A stretch of 64,000 bases of DNA from Myxocyprinus asiaticus (GCF_019703515.2 NC_059372.1:21899931-21963930), one strand, 5' to 3'; positions 45,801 to 57,579 are shown, counted from the first letter of the stretch. The notes: generated by a model not told the origin, from the letters alone. Translations and numbers: made by a program.

Positions 45801-47003
45801 CCTTGTTGTAAAAACATCAAGTACGTACTTACTGGTTTCCAGAGGTCTTTTCATGATACTGTGCTATCATTGCAAAGACCAAGCAAGGTAATAAAATGGA
45901 TGTTTTGCCATATAGCATTCTGTAACCACTGCATGACTGAGGGATTTATCTAATAATATATCTCTATAATGGAATAACCATTTTAGTACAGAGAAACTAG
46001 TGGCCTTTGACCCTTAAGCAGACAAATAAAGAACAGTGCATAAGTCTAAGCAGACAGCTTTGTAAAGCCATAAAACAAACAGACTATTAAACCTATTAAA
46101 CAGGGGAACTCTGGATTACCAGGGAAATCTGGCTAAGGATTAGCAGTAATTAAAGATGTCAGTTAGCGAGCAATTATTCCTTATTTCCTACTGAGTTCAT
46201 TTTTAGTGAGATAATATTCATGAAATGAAAGTTGAAGGTATTTTGTCGTCTGTTTGGCTTTAAAAATTCAAAGTGTTCCATAACGCTGATTTATCTTGGC
46301 AGTTCAGTTACATAGAGTTATGTAAAGTTAAAAAAAAAAAAAGTAAAAAAACAGCCACATATAATTACAGTCATAAGGAGAAATTAGAGAGATGAATGTT
46401 GTGGAAAGCTGCCCTTTAGTGTTAAGTCATTAAAACTCACATGCACATTCACTATTCCCTGTTTTTCCACAAATCCACACAGGGCTCTGATCACAGAGGA
46501 CAGACAGACTCACAAAGGGATGTGCCGACCTGTCAAAAACAAGCCCAATGGTCATCATTAGAGGCTTTTCATTACAGGGGACAGGGATGGGTGTGGGTGC
46601 GGGGAGTAAGAGTGGTTGATGGAGGCAGATGCTCACAGCCTTCCTTCTGTGCCTCTGGAATCATTTGTTGCATTTCATTTGTGGATCTTCAGATTAGATG
46701 TGATGCAAAAATGCCGTCTCTGGAATACCTGGGGGTGTTAGTGAATCATTAGGCACAGATGCACATACATTCGTGCGATTATGTCTACACACACATACAC
46801 ACACAAACATAACCTGTCTACTTCTGTTACATACAAACACGTCTTGTATTGTGCGCTTGTGCGCGCACACACACACACATAGTACCCACCCAGACATGCT
46901 CACACACTCTCGCGCACATACTTGAGAGATGGCAATAGAACAAAAACAATCAACACAAGAAAAAACTTGCATTCATATGGCTGCTTCAGAGGCACTCTGA
47001 GAG
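42885..47003. other. Unassigned DNA
   Basis: No gene was recognised. 43330-44280 is AT-rich with TAAGTAAA words in both orientations, perhaps an old TIR element. 44740-45060 has text like KLKQAGDFYNKVTEIF in a plus frame, which may be the start of a hAT transposase-related sequence, but it is too short to call. CA-rich microsatellite at 46782-46890. Confidence 0.4.
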
Positions 47004-47059
47004 GGGGTGTGCTTGGATCCCGTTGGAGGAGGCAGTCACACTGAGGATGCGTCAGGGAG

Positions 47060-47217
47060 CATGACTACTACTGGAAAGGGGCATGACATGTACTGTCAGA
47101 AGGCAGTGTCCCTCATAGTTGACCTCTGTACACAGGACAGCCCACGGCTGGACCACAACACCTGTGAGGAGTTCCTCTTTCTCATCTCCAATCAAGAGTT
47201 CAACCACAGAGAGCTGG
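47060..47217 (+). CDS. Candidate host coding exon, unrecognised
   Basis: A plus-strand frame with an ATG at 47060 (A at -3) continues through GKGHDMYCQKAVSLIVDLC and NTCEEFLFLISNQEF to a splice-donor-like G|GTAATG at 47217/47218. The composition is balanced and unlike the AT-rich frames around it, with four Cys spaced as in a folded domain. The frame is also open upstream to a TGA at 46998, so an acceptor AG near 47039, 47050 or 47055 is possible and the exon start is uncertain. The gene was not recognised. It is the only place in the window that reads like a host gene. Confidence 0.4.
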
Positions 47218-50200
47218 GTAATGAAGATTCTTCCTTTATCTTTAAAGTTCTGGTACTTTTAGAGCAGCATGTGTTTTTTGTAGATGTTGTGACTTTCTTC
47301 TGAATGAGAATCTCATTTAATTAACAAATGCTTTTTGCTTTGGGCTCAGAAACAACTAAAACAACCTTGTTTTGGTCAACACAGAGCCAATGCCTTGCAG
47401 AGCAGCATCAAGTTACAATTACCTGTTCTCAAGATAGTATCACTTATTGTTTGACTTACAATCTTGTGTGGGCTGTGGAGAGAATAATTGTTTTTTATGT
47501 TCACCACTGCCAGCCATAAATTCTTCTCCAACAGTCTTTAAAATTAGGAATAACTGGTGAGTGCCCCAAGAGATAAAAAATATTTTTGTGCATGGATTTG
47601 CCATCCTTATGCATTGTCACAGAAAAATTATACACATATTGTTAACAGAAAACTTTGTTATGTTATTATCAGATGAAGACTGCAAAATCTTTAATGCATG
47701 GAATTATCTGAAGCTATTTCTTTGTGGAAGGCATGCCTTGAGCTGGAGAACATTAATTTTACAAGGACAGAGATAAAGAATAACCACATTTTTCATTTTT
47801 TTTTTACATTTGCATGGGTGTTTGGACAGCTTACAGCCAAACTCTGCCATTTATGAGCATTTCAGTGAAATCAATTCTTTTGTTTGAAGTAGAAAGACCT
47901 TAAACACAACAATTTTAAGTGAAGTCTTACTGTAAGTAGTAATTGAACTGAATAAAATGTAATAGATTTTTCATCCATCCATCTTTTCACATTGACCCTG
48001 AGGTTAGGTACTCTTGATTTATTTTTTTGGAGAGGTCAGTCAGTATGTCGACAGTAAGGACTTATAATATTCTGTTCTGTTCAACCAGTTTGCTTGCAAC
48101 CAGACTAGGGATATTTCTGGACAATTTTGCTTTACATTCCGGGATGTCATTTTATTGACAGACTCCTGCTTGGAAGGATTGTGTCACGTGAATGTAGACA
48201 AAAATCCTGTCACTTTGTATTAACCTCACTGGGCAAATCGAAGGCACTCCTGCGCACCATTGACATCCATGGCTAAGCCGTGGGGGCACTAAATGCCATG
48301 GCATATCATCAGACCATCACTATGAATCACTAGTGCCAGATAAAGGCTGTACAGAGGCTCTTCTCTTATTGTTGGGCAGATTTAAAGCAGAGCGTTGGGT
48401 TTCTCTTACCAGAGGGAAATGTCAAATAGCTTGCTTTATTTGGTGTCTTTCCTCTGGAGCAATTTAAGTGGAAAATCTAATTCTGTGAAATAATTATGTG
48501 ATTTGGTGGAAGGTGACAATCTTGCCTGTCTCAAAGACAAAATTGTGTTTTGTTTTTTTTGTAATATATTTGTTTAGCATTTTTCTGTGTTACTTCCCGT
48601 GTTCTTACTGCCATACAAATCATTGTAATTCTGTAAACAAACCAATTTTCAGGGTCTTCAAATGTCAGGTGCCTTGTTGACTGTGGCAGAACAAATGGTA
48701 TTCAGCATGTGCTGCTTCTGTGATTGCAGATTTTTGGCAAGCTCTGGATGGAAAAATTTAACTATTCTGACTGGAATTAAAAAACAAAACAATAATGCAT
48801 TTCAATAATGTTCTTAAAGCATCATCAAACTGCTTTATGAGTGCAGTTTTCTGTCCTGTGTTAACTTATTTCCTATTGAAACAGGAAGTTTGGGCAGTAC
48901 ATATTGAAAGGCTTTATTAGACAAAAATCTGTGTAGTGCAACAGAAGTTATTAAGATTTTTAATATGTTTTCTCTGGAAAAAATGAGTGTACGTTAATTT
49001 TGTCACCTTTTAGAAGAACACTAGCATATCGATGGCTTTAAAGCTAGAAGACATAGACTACAAAACAGCAAAACTCCCATTTTAATTTCATTTAATTTCT
49101 TTAAATCTAAGCTCATCTGTTGTGAGGGCACAGAAGCAGTTACAGTACTACACCACTCTAGGTTAGTTTGAAAGTGTTCCATTGTGAATGTTAGAGCACA
49201 GCTGCTGTTCAGAGATGGCAGGACACAGAGGCACTCTGGATGATGGATGGAAAGCTCTGCACAATCCCATTAACAGTCAACAGATGCCTGAAGACGAGAC
49301 ACACACAGTGGAGACAAAACAACATTCACCTCCCGAGCATGGAGTCCTCTTTAAACTGAAGACAGAGAAACAGCCACACAGTTGTCCTTGTCCACAAGTA
49401 AACCCATTTGAATGATGGATGCCAAATTTCAGGTGAGGTGTCAGATTTTAAAATAAACTCTAATAAGATTATATCTAATTTTCACTTTAACATCTTGGGT
49501 TTATTAAGCTGGACTCCCTACAGAGGAAATTAGTAGCAGATGATTATTTATTAGTCACTGTGAGGCATTTTGCAATTCCTTGAAAGTATGGAGAAAGTTT
49601 GGCAATGCAGGTTTCCTTATACAGATTAAGTAGTGCTAAACAAGCTTCTTTGTTGTGCGAGGAGCGAGGAAGAAGCGTCACAGAAGCAGCATTGCTGCGA
49701 TCGTTTTGGCCCTGAGTCTATTTTTGCTGTGCTGTTCACGCTGTATTAAAGTGACAGTGCACTGTTGATGGACATCATGAATATGAGTTGACACAAACAA
49801 TTATGGGTGAATTCCAATCGAAAGTGATCATCCCTATGTCTTACTCACAATGAAGGACATAGCTCTTGATGTGGGCACTCTGAAGGGAGCATGGCATTAT
49901 AGTTTGAATGTGCCCTTCCCTAAAAGTCTTGTGAAAGGGCCCTTTGTGAAAAAATTAACTTTTTTACTTTTGTTTAGAAACAACCCTTAAGTGGTGCCCC
50001 CTTGCCAAAGTGCCCTAGAAATTGCTCAAAATAAGCATATGTTTGTAGCCTAGCTAGTTTTTATATGAATTAGAGCACGTTCAGTAGGGAAAAAAGTAAA
50101 ATGACAAAAACAAAGTGAAATTATTTTAATTATGTAGTTTAAGCAGAAGTATGGTTTTATCATTTAAATCTACAGTATACTTAAAATAAAACTGCCTATT

Positions 50201-51019
50201 ATATACTATTAAATAGACAGCAGGTCAGCAGGCTTAAAAGCAATACCCATATACACAGACGAATGCTAACAGGTAAACAAATGCAAGCGACAGCAGGCAT
50301 GGTTGATAAATTCAGAACTTACCTCCATCTTGTATTGACGAAGGATGACACAAGATTAATTGTGGAGAAACTAAATGCTCGATGACCCTCAACTTACATT
50401 TTATATGGATTAATTAACATAGGAAAAAGCATCAGATGCTGTGACCTTGGCTGTTGGTGCAAATGGTAAGTTAACACATATTTTTGGGATTGCATTCTTA
50501 TTGAGAGGAAAGAACTCAACACTTAAAAGTTTGGGCTGATGTTTGAATAAAGAGATATCACTATTCAGGTGTTGTTCATAATTACTTATTTTTCTGACTA
50601 TATTGTTAAGCTTTATTATTAAGAATGACCAAGCCAAACCGAGTGATCAAACCATCCTCTGCTGTGCAAAGCAACATTCAAAGGCTCATCGTCCTCCCCC
50701 TCTCCCTTCCACTAAATGATGTTTGAAATGAGTAGAGCTTATTGTCTTGGCTGACACTACATGAAAGAATTCTACAAGACTACATTAGATTACACCAACA
50801 TTATGTAAATACGATTTCTGTAATAAGTTTGTAATACTTATCAATAGCTCACTCCTTATAACCATTTTATAAAGTTATTTTCTAAATAAAGCGCAGCAGT
50901 TTCTGCAACAGAAATGCTGCTGGTAAACACAAGTGTTGTTTGCTACTAAAGTTATCCTGACTTACTGCTTCAGTGCTGCTCACACACTGCTTCAGCGTGC
51001 TGTGTGCAACAGGTGTAAG
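47218..51019. other. Unassigned DNA
   Basis: If the preceding exon is real this would be intron. A weak second exon-like frame lies at 49205-49399 (after CTGTTCAG, before CACAAGTAAAC), but nothing in it is recognised. 49800-49960 has text of a dispersed repeat kind (GGTGAATTCCAATCGAAAG). No other gene. Confidence 0.4.
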
Positions 51020-51120
51020 ATATTAGTTCCCTATCTGTCACTCACTCGATGTTGTGTTGATGTAGTGACACTAGGGGTCGCACTTGGGAGCCCCAAACAC
51101 CTCTGATTTTTGAGAAAAGG

Positions 51121-51180
51121 CCAATGGGAATTGGTGAGTGGAATTTGCATGCCACTCCCCCGGACATACGGGTATAAAAG
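51121..51180 (+). promoter_or_regulatory. Promoter-like block in left terminal repeat
   Basis: CCAATGGGAATTGG (51121-51134) and TATAAAAG (51173-51180) lie in the right order about 40 bp apart, ahead of the gag start region. The same block is found inverted at 53407-53470 and 36500-36560, so it is a conserved part of these termini. Confidence 0.55.
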
Positions 51181-51319
51181 GAGCTGGCTCGCAACCACTC
51201 ATTCAGATTTTTTCTTCGGAGCCGAGTAGTGTTCATTCACTGAATTCCACTGCCGTTCGATTCACCTTGAGTGTGTATGCTGTTGGATATAAGGCGCATT
51301 TCAGCGGTTTCTCCCCCTC

Positions 51320-51905
51320 GTGCATGGATAAAGTGCAGAGAATGCCCCTGGGTGCTTCGACAGCTAAAAGAGAGTATATTCTAAAAGAGTATTTTCCTCT
51401 AAAAGAGTGGGCACTGACGGAGAGCGTCTTTTTAAAGATGCCTTTCCATCTGCGTATAGTTCCTGGTTGTGGTCATTACCTCTCCACCTCTGATGGCCAC
51501 GATCGCTGTCTCACCTGTATGGGCTGCAGCCACGCTGAGACAGCATTCGTCGACGGCTCATGCTCTCACTGCGAGAGCATGACCATGGTAACGTTGCGGT
51601 CACGGCTTTCCTTCCTCAAAAGGGGGAAAGCCACTCCAGCCGCTCCCCGCCCCGGTCCTTCTACCTATGGGTACGAGGCCATGATGGCGATTTGCCCTCT
51701 CTAAGGAGGACTCATCTGGGTTCCCACCTTCAGGTGTGGTCGCCCAGTGCGTCGGCCATGCTTGCCTGGGCTGCCGCGAGCATCGGGCTTGAGTGGAAAC
51801 CTCCACCCTGCCCTGAGCCCTCGCAGCTTGATGATTGGTTCCTGGGCTCAGAGTGCCGCTCATGGCCACACCCCGCCCTGGTTCCATTCTTCCCGGAGGT
51901 GAAAT
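51320..51905 (+). pseudogene. DIRS gag segment, plus strand
   Basis: From about 51320 (MDKVQRMPLGAST) the frame encodes a Cys/His-rich part (PGCGHYLSTSDGHDRCLTC and CSHCESMTM) like the N-terminal motif of fish DIRS gag, then STYGYEAM and a stop at 51704. In the next frame LAWAAASIGLEWKPPPCPEP, LDDWFLGSE and PFFPEV follow to about 51900, after which gag similarity on this strand ends. Compared with the opposing copy it lacks the stretch between YGYEAM and the SIGLEW motif. Confidence 0.75.
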
Positions 51906-52014
51906 TAAATGAAATCGAAACAAAAGATTCTCCTCCCGGCCCTCCACTGGGGGATGGAGTGGTCTGCTCACCAGCTCCGGAGAAGCGGGTCTCCTTGCCC
52001 CTGGGTCGCCCGTC

Positions 52015-53250
52015 TCAGGGGCACTTCGAAGCCTTCCTTGGGTTCTTGGCGGCCGGCCATGAGACGGGTGGCGTCTGCTTCCTGCACTGGGCTCCACGCC
52101 GGGGCCGGGCCATGGGGGCGGGCTGCAGTGGAGCCGGTGTTGTAGTTGCAGGGGGATGCCCTTGGCGACGAGCAGACGGGGTGCGGGGTCTTGAGCTGCG
52201 CCGGGGCAGGATGTGCTGTATGGCCTCCGTCTGCTGCTTCACCACCAAGAACTGCTGGGCAAAGTCCTCGACGGTGTCGCCAAATAGGCCAACCTGGGAG
52301 ATGGGGGCGTCAAGGAACCGTGCCTTGTCAGCCTCGCGCATCTCAACCAGGTTGAGCCAAAGGTGGCGCTCCTGGACCACCAGGGTGGACATCGCCTGCC
52401 TGAGAGACCACGTTGTGACCTTCGTTGCCCGGAGAGCGAGGTCGGTCACCGAGTGCAGTTCCTGCATCAATCCTGGGTCAGAACTACCCTCGTACAGTTC
52501 TTTTAGCGCTTTGGCTTGGTGTACTTGCAGGAAAGCCATGGCGTGCAGGGTGGAGGTGGCTCATCCAGTGGCACCATAGGCTCTAGCTGTCAGGGGCGAT
52601 GTAAACCTACTGGCCCTGGATGGGAGTTTCGGGTGCCCACACCAGGTGGCGGTGCTCTGCAGACACAAGTGGACTGCGAGCACCTTATCCACCTGGGGGA
52701 TCACCGAATACCCCCTGGCTGCTCCGCCATCGAGGGTAGCGAGAGCGGGGGAGCTGAAAGACCAGGACCGGGCAGTAAAAGGTGCCTCCCACGAACTTGT
52801 CAGCTCCTCATGCACTTCCGGGAAGAAAAGAACGGGGGCGGGGCGTGGCCGTGGTCGGCGCCCAGAGCCCAGGAACCAATCGTCGAGCCACGAGGGTTCA
52901 GGGGAGAGCGGAGGTTTCCACTCTAGCCCAATGCTCACGGCTGCCCGGGAAAGCATGTCCATCATTTCCACGTCGGCTTGGGACTGGGCGACCACTTCCA
53001 AAGGAGGAAGCCCAGTCGAAGCCTCTGCATCCGACTGGATGAGCCCGCTGTCCGATGCTGCGCTCGATAACTCGTCTTCTTCCCGGGCTCCGAACGAGAT
53101 GTCGAACTCACCCTGAGACGAGCCGGTGATCTCGTCTGAGCGCCCGACCGGAGCAAGCGAGCGTGCTGGGGAATGGGAGGTCCGTGGGGGGATACCCGGT
53201 GGAGGTGGTCCCATTGAGGTCCCCAAATTGCCCCCAATGCTAACCGGCAT
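52015..53250 (-). pseudogene. DIRS gag segment, minus strand
   Basis: Frame 53250-52561 (229 codons) has GGNLGTSMGPPPPGIPPRTS, SIGLEWKPPLSPEPSWLDD, FFPEVHEELTSSWEAPF and LDGGAARGYSVIP. After a stop at about 52561 the same product continues at 52539-52015 (174 codons) with MAFLQVHQAKALKELYEG, DLALRATKVTTWSLRQAMST, ERHLWLNLVEMREADKARFL and GDTVEDFAQQF, ending in a basic Pro/Arg-rich tail. Together this is most of a fish DIRS gag, lacking only the N-terminal Cys motif. Only one interruption separates the halves. Confidence 0.82.
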
Positions 53251-53406
53251 GGCCTCATACCCGTAGGTAGAGGGGGAGAAGCCTCTGAAATACGCTGTAG
53301 AATCCAGCAGATGAGGTGAATGAACTTTGCGGATGAATTCAGCTTCAATGAATAGAACCGCTCAGCTCCGAAGAGAAAATCTGAATGAGTGGTTGCATAC
53401 CAGCTC

Positions 53407-53475
53407 CTTTTATACCCGTATGTCCGGGGGAGTGGCATGCAAATACCACTCGCCAATTCTCATTGGCCTTTTTTC
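53407..53475 (-). promoter_or_regulatory. Promoter-like block in right terminal repeat
   Basis: TATAAAAG on the minus strand at 53414-53407 and CCAATGAGAATTGG at 53466-53453, mirror image of the left block, directed toward the minus-strand gag. Confidence 0.55.
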
Positions 53476-53568
53476 AAAAAAGCAGAGGTGTTTGGGGCTC
53501 CCAGGAGTGACCCCTATTGTCACTACATCGACACAACGTCGAGTGAGTGACAGATAGGGAACATATTA

Positions 53569-54138
53569 TTGTGGACATGGCCTCATATTCAGTACAACTC
53601 CTTTTGCTTGTGTGTTATTGTTTAACCATTACATGCTAATACGCATTCCACAATTCATATGTGTTATGACACTTTTTTAATTTTTATTATTATTATTTTT
53701 TTTATATAAAAAACCACACTTTACCAAAAGAAAAGAAAAAAGAAGCTGAAATTGACCAGCAGCTATTGTGGACTGGGAAGATAATTACTTTTTTCGTTTT
53801 GGTGTTAACAGAGGCAAACAGTTCCAAGTCCAACAGCAGCGGCTAATTTGCATGATTATTATGTGTCTTTCTGACATGAGGGTAATTGTTGCTGTAGTGG
53901 TGGAGCGTGGTTGTTGGGACCCAGGCTTGAAGGGACTGACAAGAGAGAGGGGTCTCTTGAACAATCTGTTCAATATAAACACATGCTATAGTTGATGGGA
54001 ACATCAAGCGATGAACGCAAATGCAGGAAACCATATGTGCACAAATCAAATAAACAGGACCCTAATATCAGCATTTAATTTTAAGTTAAGTCTTTACAAT
54101 ATACTTCATCACTTCTCACTGCCACATTATCAGATAAA
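53569..54138. other. Unassigned DNA
   Basis: No gene or repeat boundary was recognised; T-runs near 53675-53705. Confidence 0.4.
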
Positions 54139-54140
54139 TA

Positions 54141-55712
54141 CAGGTGCATCTCAATAAATTAGAATGTCGTGGAAAAGTTCATTTATTTCAGTAATTCAAC
54201 TCAAATTGTGAAACTCGTGTATTAAATAAATTCAATGCACACAGACTGAAGTAGTTTAAGTCTTTGGTTCTTTTAATTGTGATGATTTTGGCTCACATTT
54301 AACAAAAACCCACCAATTCACTATCTCAGAAAATTAGAATATGGTGACATGCCAATCAGCTAATCAACTCAAAACACCTGCAAAGGTTTCCTGAGCCTTC
54401 AAAATGGTCTCTCAGTTTTGTTCACTAGGCTACACAATCTGCTGATCCGACAGTTGTCCAGAAGACAATCATTGACACCCTTCACAAGGAGGGTAAGCCA
54501 CAAACATTCATTGTCAAAGAAGCTGGCTGTTCACAGAGTGCTGGATCCAAGCATGTTAACAGAAAGTTGAGTGGAAGGGTAAAGTGTGGAAGAAAAAGAT
54601 GCACACCAACCGAGAGAACCGCAGCCTTATGAGGATTGTCAAGCAAAATCGATTCAAGAATTTGGGTGAACTTCACAAGGAATGGACTGAGGCTGGGGTC
54701 AAGGCATCAAGAGCCACCACACACAGACGTGTCAAGGAATTTGGCTACAGTTGTCATATTCCTCTTGTTAAGCCACTCCTGAACCACAGACAACGTCAGA
54801 GGCGTCTTACCTGGGCTAAGGAGAAGAAGAACTGGACTGTTGCCCAGTGGTCCAAAGTCCTCTTTTCAGATGAGAGCAAGTTTTGTATTTCATTTGGAAA
54901 CCAAGGTCCTAGAGTCTGGAGGAAGGGTGGAGAAGCTCATAACCCAAGTTGCTTGAAGTCCAGTGTTAAGTTTCCACAGTCTGTGATGATTTGGGGTGCA
55001 ATGTCATCTGCTGGTGTTGGTCCATTGTGGTTTTTGAAAACCAAAGTCACTGCACCCGTTTACCAAGAAATTTTGGAGCACTTCATGCTTCCTTCTGCTG
55101 ACCAGCTTTTTAAAAATGCTGATTTCATTTTCCAGCAGGATTTGGCACCTGCCCACACTGCCAAATGCACCAAAAGTTGGTTAAATGACCATGGTGTTGG
55201 TGTGCTTGACTGGCCAGCAAACTCACCAGACCTGAACCCCATAGAGAATCTATGGGGTACTGTCAAGAGGAAAATGAGAAACAAGAGACCAAAAAATGCA
55301 GATGAGCTGAAGGCCACTGTCAAAGAAACCTGGGCTTCCATACCACCTCAGCAGTGCCACAAACTGATCACCTCCATGCCACGCCGAATTGAGGCAGTAA
55401 TTAAAGCAAAAGGAGCCCCTACCAAGTATTGAGTACATATACAGTAAATGAACATACTTTCCAGAAGGCCAACAATTCACTAAAAATGTTTTTTTTATTG
55501 GTCTTATGATGTATTCTAATTTTTTGAGATAGTGAATTGGTGGGTTTTTGTTAAATGTGAGCCAAAATCATCACAATTAAAAGAAACAAAGACATAAACT
55601 ACTTCAGTCTGTGTGCACTGAATTTATTTAATACACGAGTTTCACAATTTGAGTTGAATTACTGAAATAAATGAACTTTTCCACGACATTCTAATTTATT
55701 GAGATGCACCTG
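54141..55712 (+). mobile_element. Tc1-type transposon, nearly complete
   Basis: Long inverted repeats of about 200 bp (54141-54343 and 55511-55712) starting CAGGTGCATCTCAATAAATT, each bounded by TA (54139-54140, 55713-55714). The transposase reading region lies between them in plus orientation. The size, 1572 bp, is normal for the superfamily. It is the best preserved DNA transposon in the window. Confidence 0.92.
54404..55432 (+). pseudogene. Tc1 DD34E transposase, frameshifted at N-terminus
   Basis: The catalytic part is open to a stop at 55432 and has all three acidic motifs: LFSDESKF (Asp), IFQQDLAPAHT (Asp) and SPDLNPIENLWG (Glu), ending IKAKGAPTKY. The N-terminal helix-turn-helix part (about 54404-54600, with STLHKEG- and HVNRKLSG-type text) is in another frame and carries a stop near 54433. 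The frame changes at about 54600-54607, where GATGCACACC seems to have lost a base. The long open frame begins at a GTG, which is not a likely start; the first ATG in it is 54599. It should bind and cut the terminal repeats if intact; here DNA binding is uncoupled. Confidence 0.88.
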
Positions 55713-55714
55713 TA

Positions 55715-56518
55715 TACCCTCCAATTTGGTACTTCAAGAATAATATAATAGTTGAGAACGGTATAAGAGTATAAGGTATTTCCTTTGAAACTAATATAAA
55801 TAAAATTAAGTTACAATAAAAGTGCACATAGTATTTTTATTTTATTTTTATTTTTATTTTTTATGTATACCACCAGCTGATATGGAGGTCTTCGTGGACT
55901 TATACTGACAATTAGTGTTGTGGATGTGAAAGGAAAAGTGAAAAGTGTCTGCTAATAGGGGGGTTACTGAGATTAAGTGAGGAATATTCGAATAGTCATG
56001 TGATTTCAATATGGTGGCCCCTATGAGACAGCCCAGCTCCATCTAAAACAGTTTTTATTATGCTACTGATATGACTGGAATCTTCATCTTATGTAAGTGG
56101 CTGTGATTTTTGTACAAGTTTTAAATAGACTGAAAATAATTAATGAAGAATTTGTGCTAGTACTGTTTCTAGAGTTCCAGTGTGACAAATGCAGAGAAAC
56201 TGGAGAGTAAAATCTGTGTCCATACAGAACTCCCTGATTTTCATGACCTGACCAATAGCGATGTATAGAGTCAACGTACTCCTACTGTACTGTATGACCA
56301 AAGCTCCAGGGTAGTTGCTTGACAGATTAATGAGGAGTAAGGAAAAGGTTGTAACACCTTCAGTACTAATTAGAACACTGCACGCTTTATTGACCACATT
56401 GTTAACAAATACCACTACTTTCATGGCCTTGTAGGGGACAGACGTTTTTGAGAGAGTATATTAAATCCTTAGCTGTTAGACTTAATAAAATGGTTCTATA
56501 TACTGCCTAAAAGGGCTT
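55715..56518. other. Unassigned DNA
   Basis: No gene was recognised; T-rich run near 55828-55862. Confidence 0.4.
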
Positions 56519-56520
56519 TA

Positions 56521-56968
56521 TGGACCCTTTTCACATACTGTGATGACACGTTTCTGCCTCATTTAGCAGCGTAAATCTAGCAAGTTTTTCTATATCATGC
56601 AATTTTTTTTTTATTATTTTGTGTAAATTTATATCATTATGCTTTTTATTTTATTAATCTGGAATTAGTTTTAAAAAACAAGTTACCACAGATGCAATGA
56701 GTTTTCTAATAAAGCTGCTGGGGGAGTGACCGTAAATTTGCCAACTTCTCACTTCAGATGGCCATAATCCACCGCTCTCTATTTTTTTCTTCATTTGAAA
56801 AGTTGTGGAAACGTAATAGTGGCATTTTTCTTTTAATGTTAGAGCAAATAGATAAGCAAAAATTATATTTGCGGATGTCTCCCATTCACTCCCATGCACC
56901 ACTATCGAAGTTTAACCTGCAATCGTATACTTCCGCATTCCAAAACCCAGAAGTGTGAAAAGGGTCCA
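56521..56968. mobile_element. Short TIR element (MITE)
   Basis: Perfect 15-bp inverted ends TGGACCCTTTTCACA (56521-56535) and TGTGAAAAGGGTCCA (56954-56968). Flanking bases TTA and TTG hint at a 3-bp target like that of PIF/Harbinger, with one mismatch. Non-coding. Confidence 0.75.
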
Positions 56969-57467
56969 TTGCTTGATTCATATATGGAACCCCTAAAATA
57001 TTTCAAATTGAACCATTTATAATGGTTAAATACTCAACAAATTTTTAGGAGTTTTCAAACATGGGATCATGGGATTTTATTAAATGTCAAGGAAATGTGA
57101 AAATATTCAGATTAAATCATTTAAATAATCAGAAACCTGAAATGAAATAACCGTTACCATAACACATTAAAGTATTATATAATAGCTTAATAATTTTAAG
57201 CCTACACAATGCCTTTGTGCCAATTAGATTCTTAGTTTTATGTACGTAGAACATTGTGGTTGTAAATAGTTTTTTCAAGAAATGTTGCATTCATGTTATG
57301 TCAGAATCACCGTATCTGGCTGAAATCATGCCAGTTTCAATCTATAAAATATATAAAAATGTAATACTATAAAATAAAATAATAATTTAGAAAATAAAAT
57401 AAAATAATATATAAAATATTTATTTATTTATTATAAAATTTCAGATTCTTATAAAGGAACGAAAATT

Positions 57468-57549
57468 GCAGCTTCCTCAGCAGGTAAACTGTTTGATATG
57501 CCATATAATAAAATGGCATATCAAACAGTTTACCTGCTGAGGAAGCTGC
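57468..57549. repeat. Perfect 37-bp hairpin, 8-base loop
   Basis: Arms 57468-57504 and 57513-57549 are exact reverse complements over 37 bases (GCAGCTTCCTCAGCAGGTAA begins the left arm), loop ATAATAAA. Outside the arms a further partial match continues (AAAATT against GATTTTT). Confidence 0.95.
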
Positions 57550-57579
57550 GATTTTTGTACATTTTACTTAAGTAAAAAA

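Larger units (their letters stand above)
51026..53562. mobile_element. DIRS-derived element with opposed gag segments
   Basis: Ends GTTCCCTATCTGTCACTCAC and GTGAGTGACAGATAGGGAAC are perfect inverses, and the similarity continues inward through the promoter (CCAAT-like and TATAAAAG text) and into gag. The plus strand of the left third and the minus strand of the right two-thirds both encode gag; they meet near 51930-52010. Flanked by 6-bp direct repeats ATATTA (51020-51025, 53563-53568). No pol is present. Confidence 0.8.

Noticed and set aside
45687..45953. 88-codon ORF
   Set aside because: Unremarkable composition, no splice signals, no recognisable domain, lies in AT-rich DNA.
46694..46972. 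Cys/Val-rich minus ORF
   Set aside because: Mostly a CA/GT microsatellite read as VCVC repeats.
49188..49415. 75-codon frame with exon-like edges
   Set aside because: No recognisable protein, weak donor (CAA|GTAAAC) and no link in phase to the frame at 47060; kept only as a remark.
51560..52579. 339-codon plus-strand ORF
   Set aside because: It runs from plus-strand gag through the inversion point into antisense of the minus-strand gag; its second half has no gag or other recognisable features.
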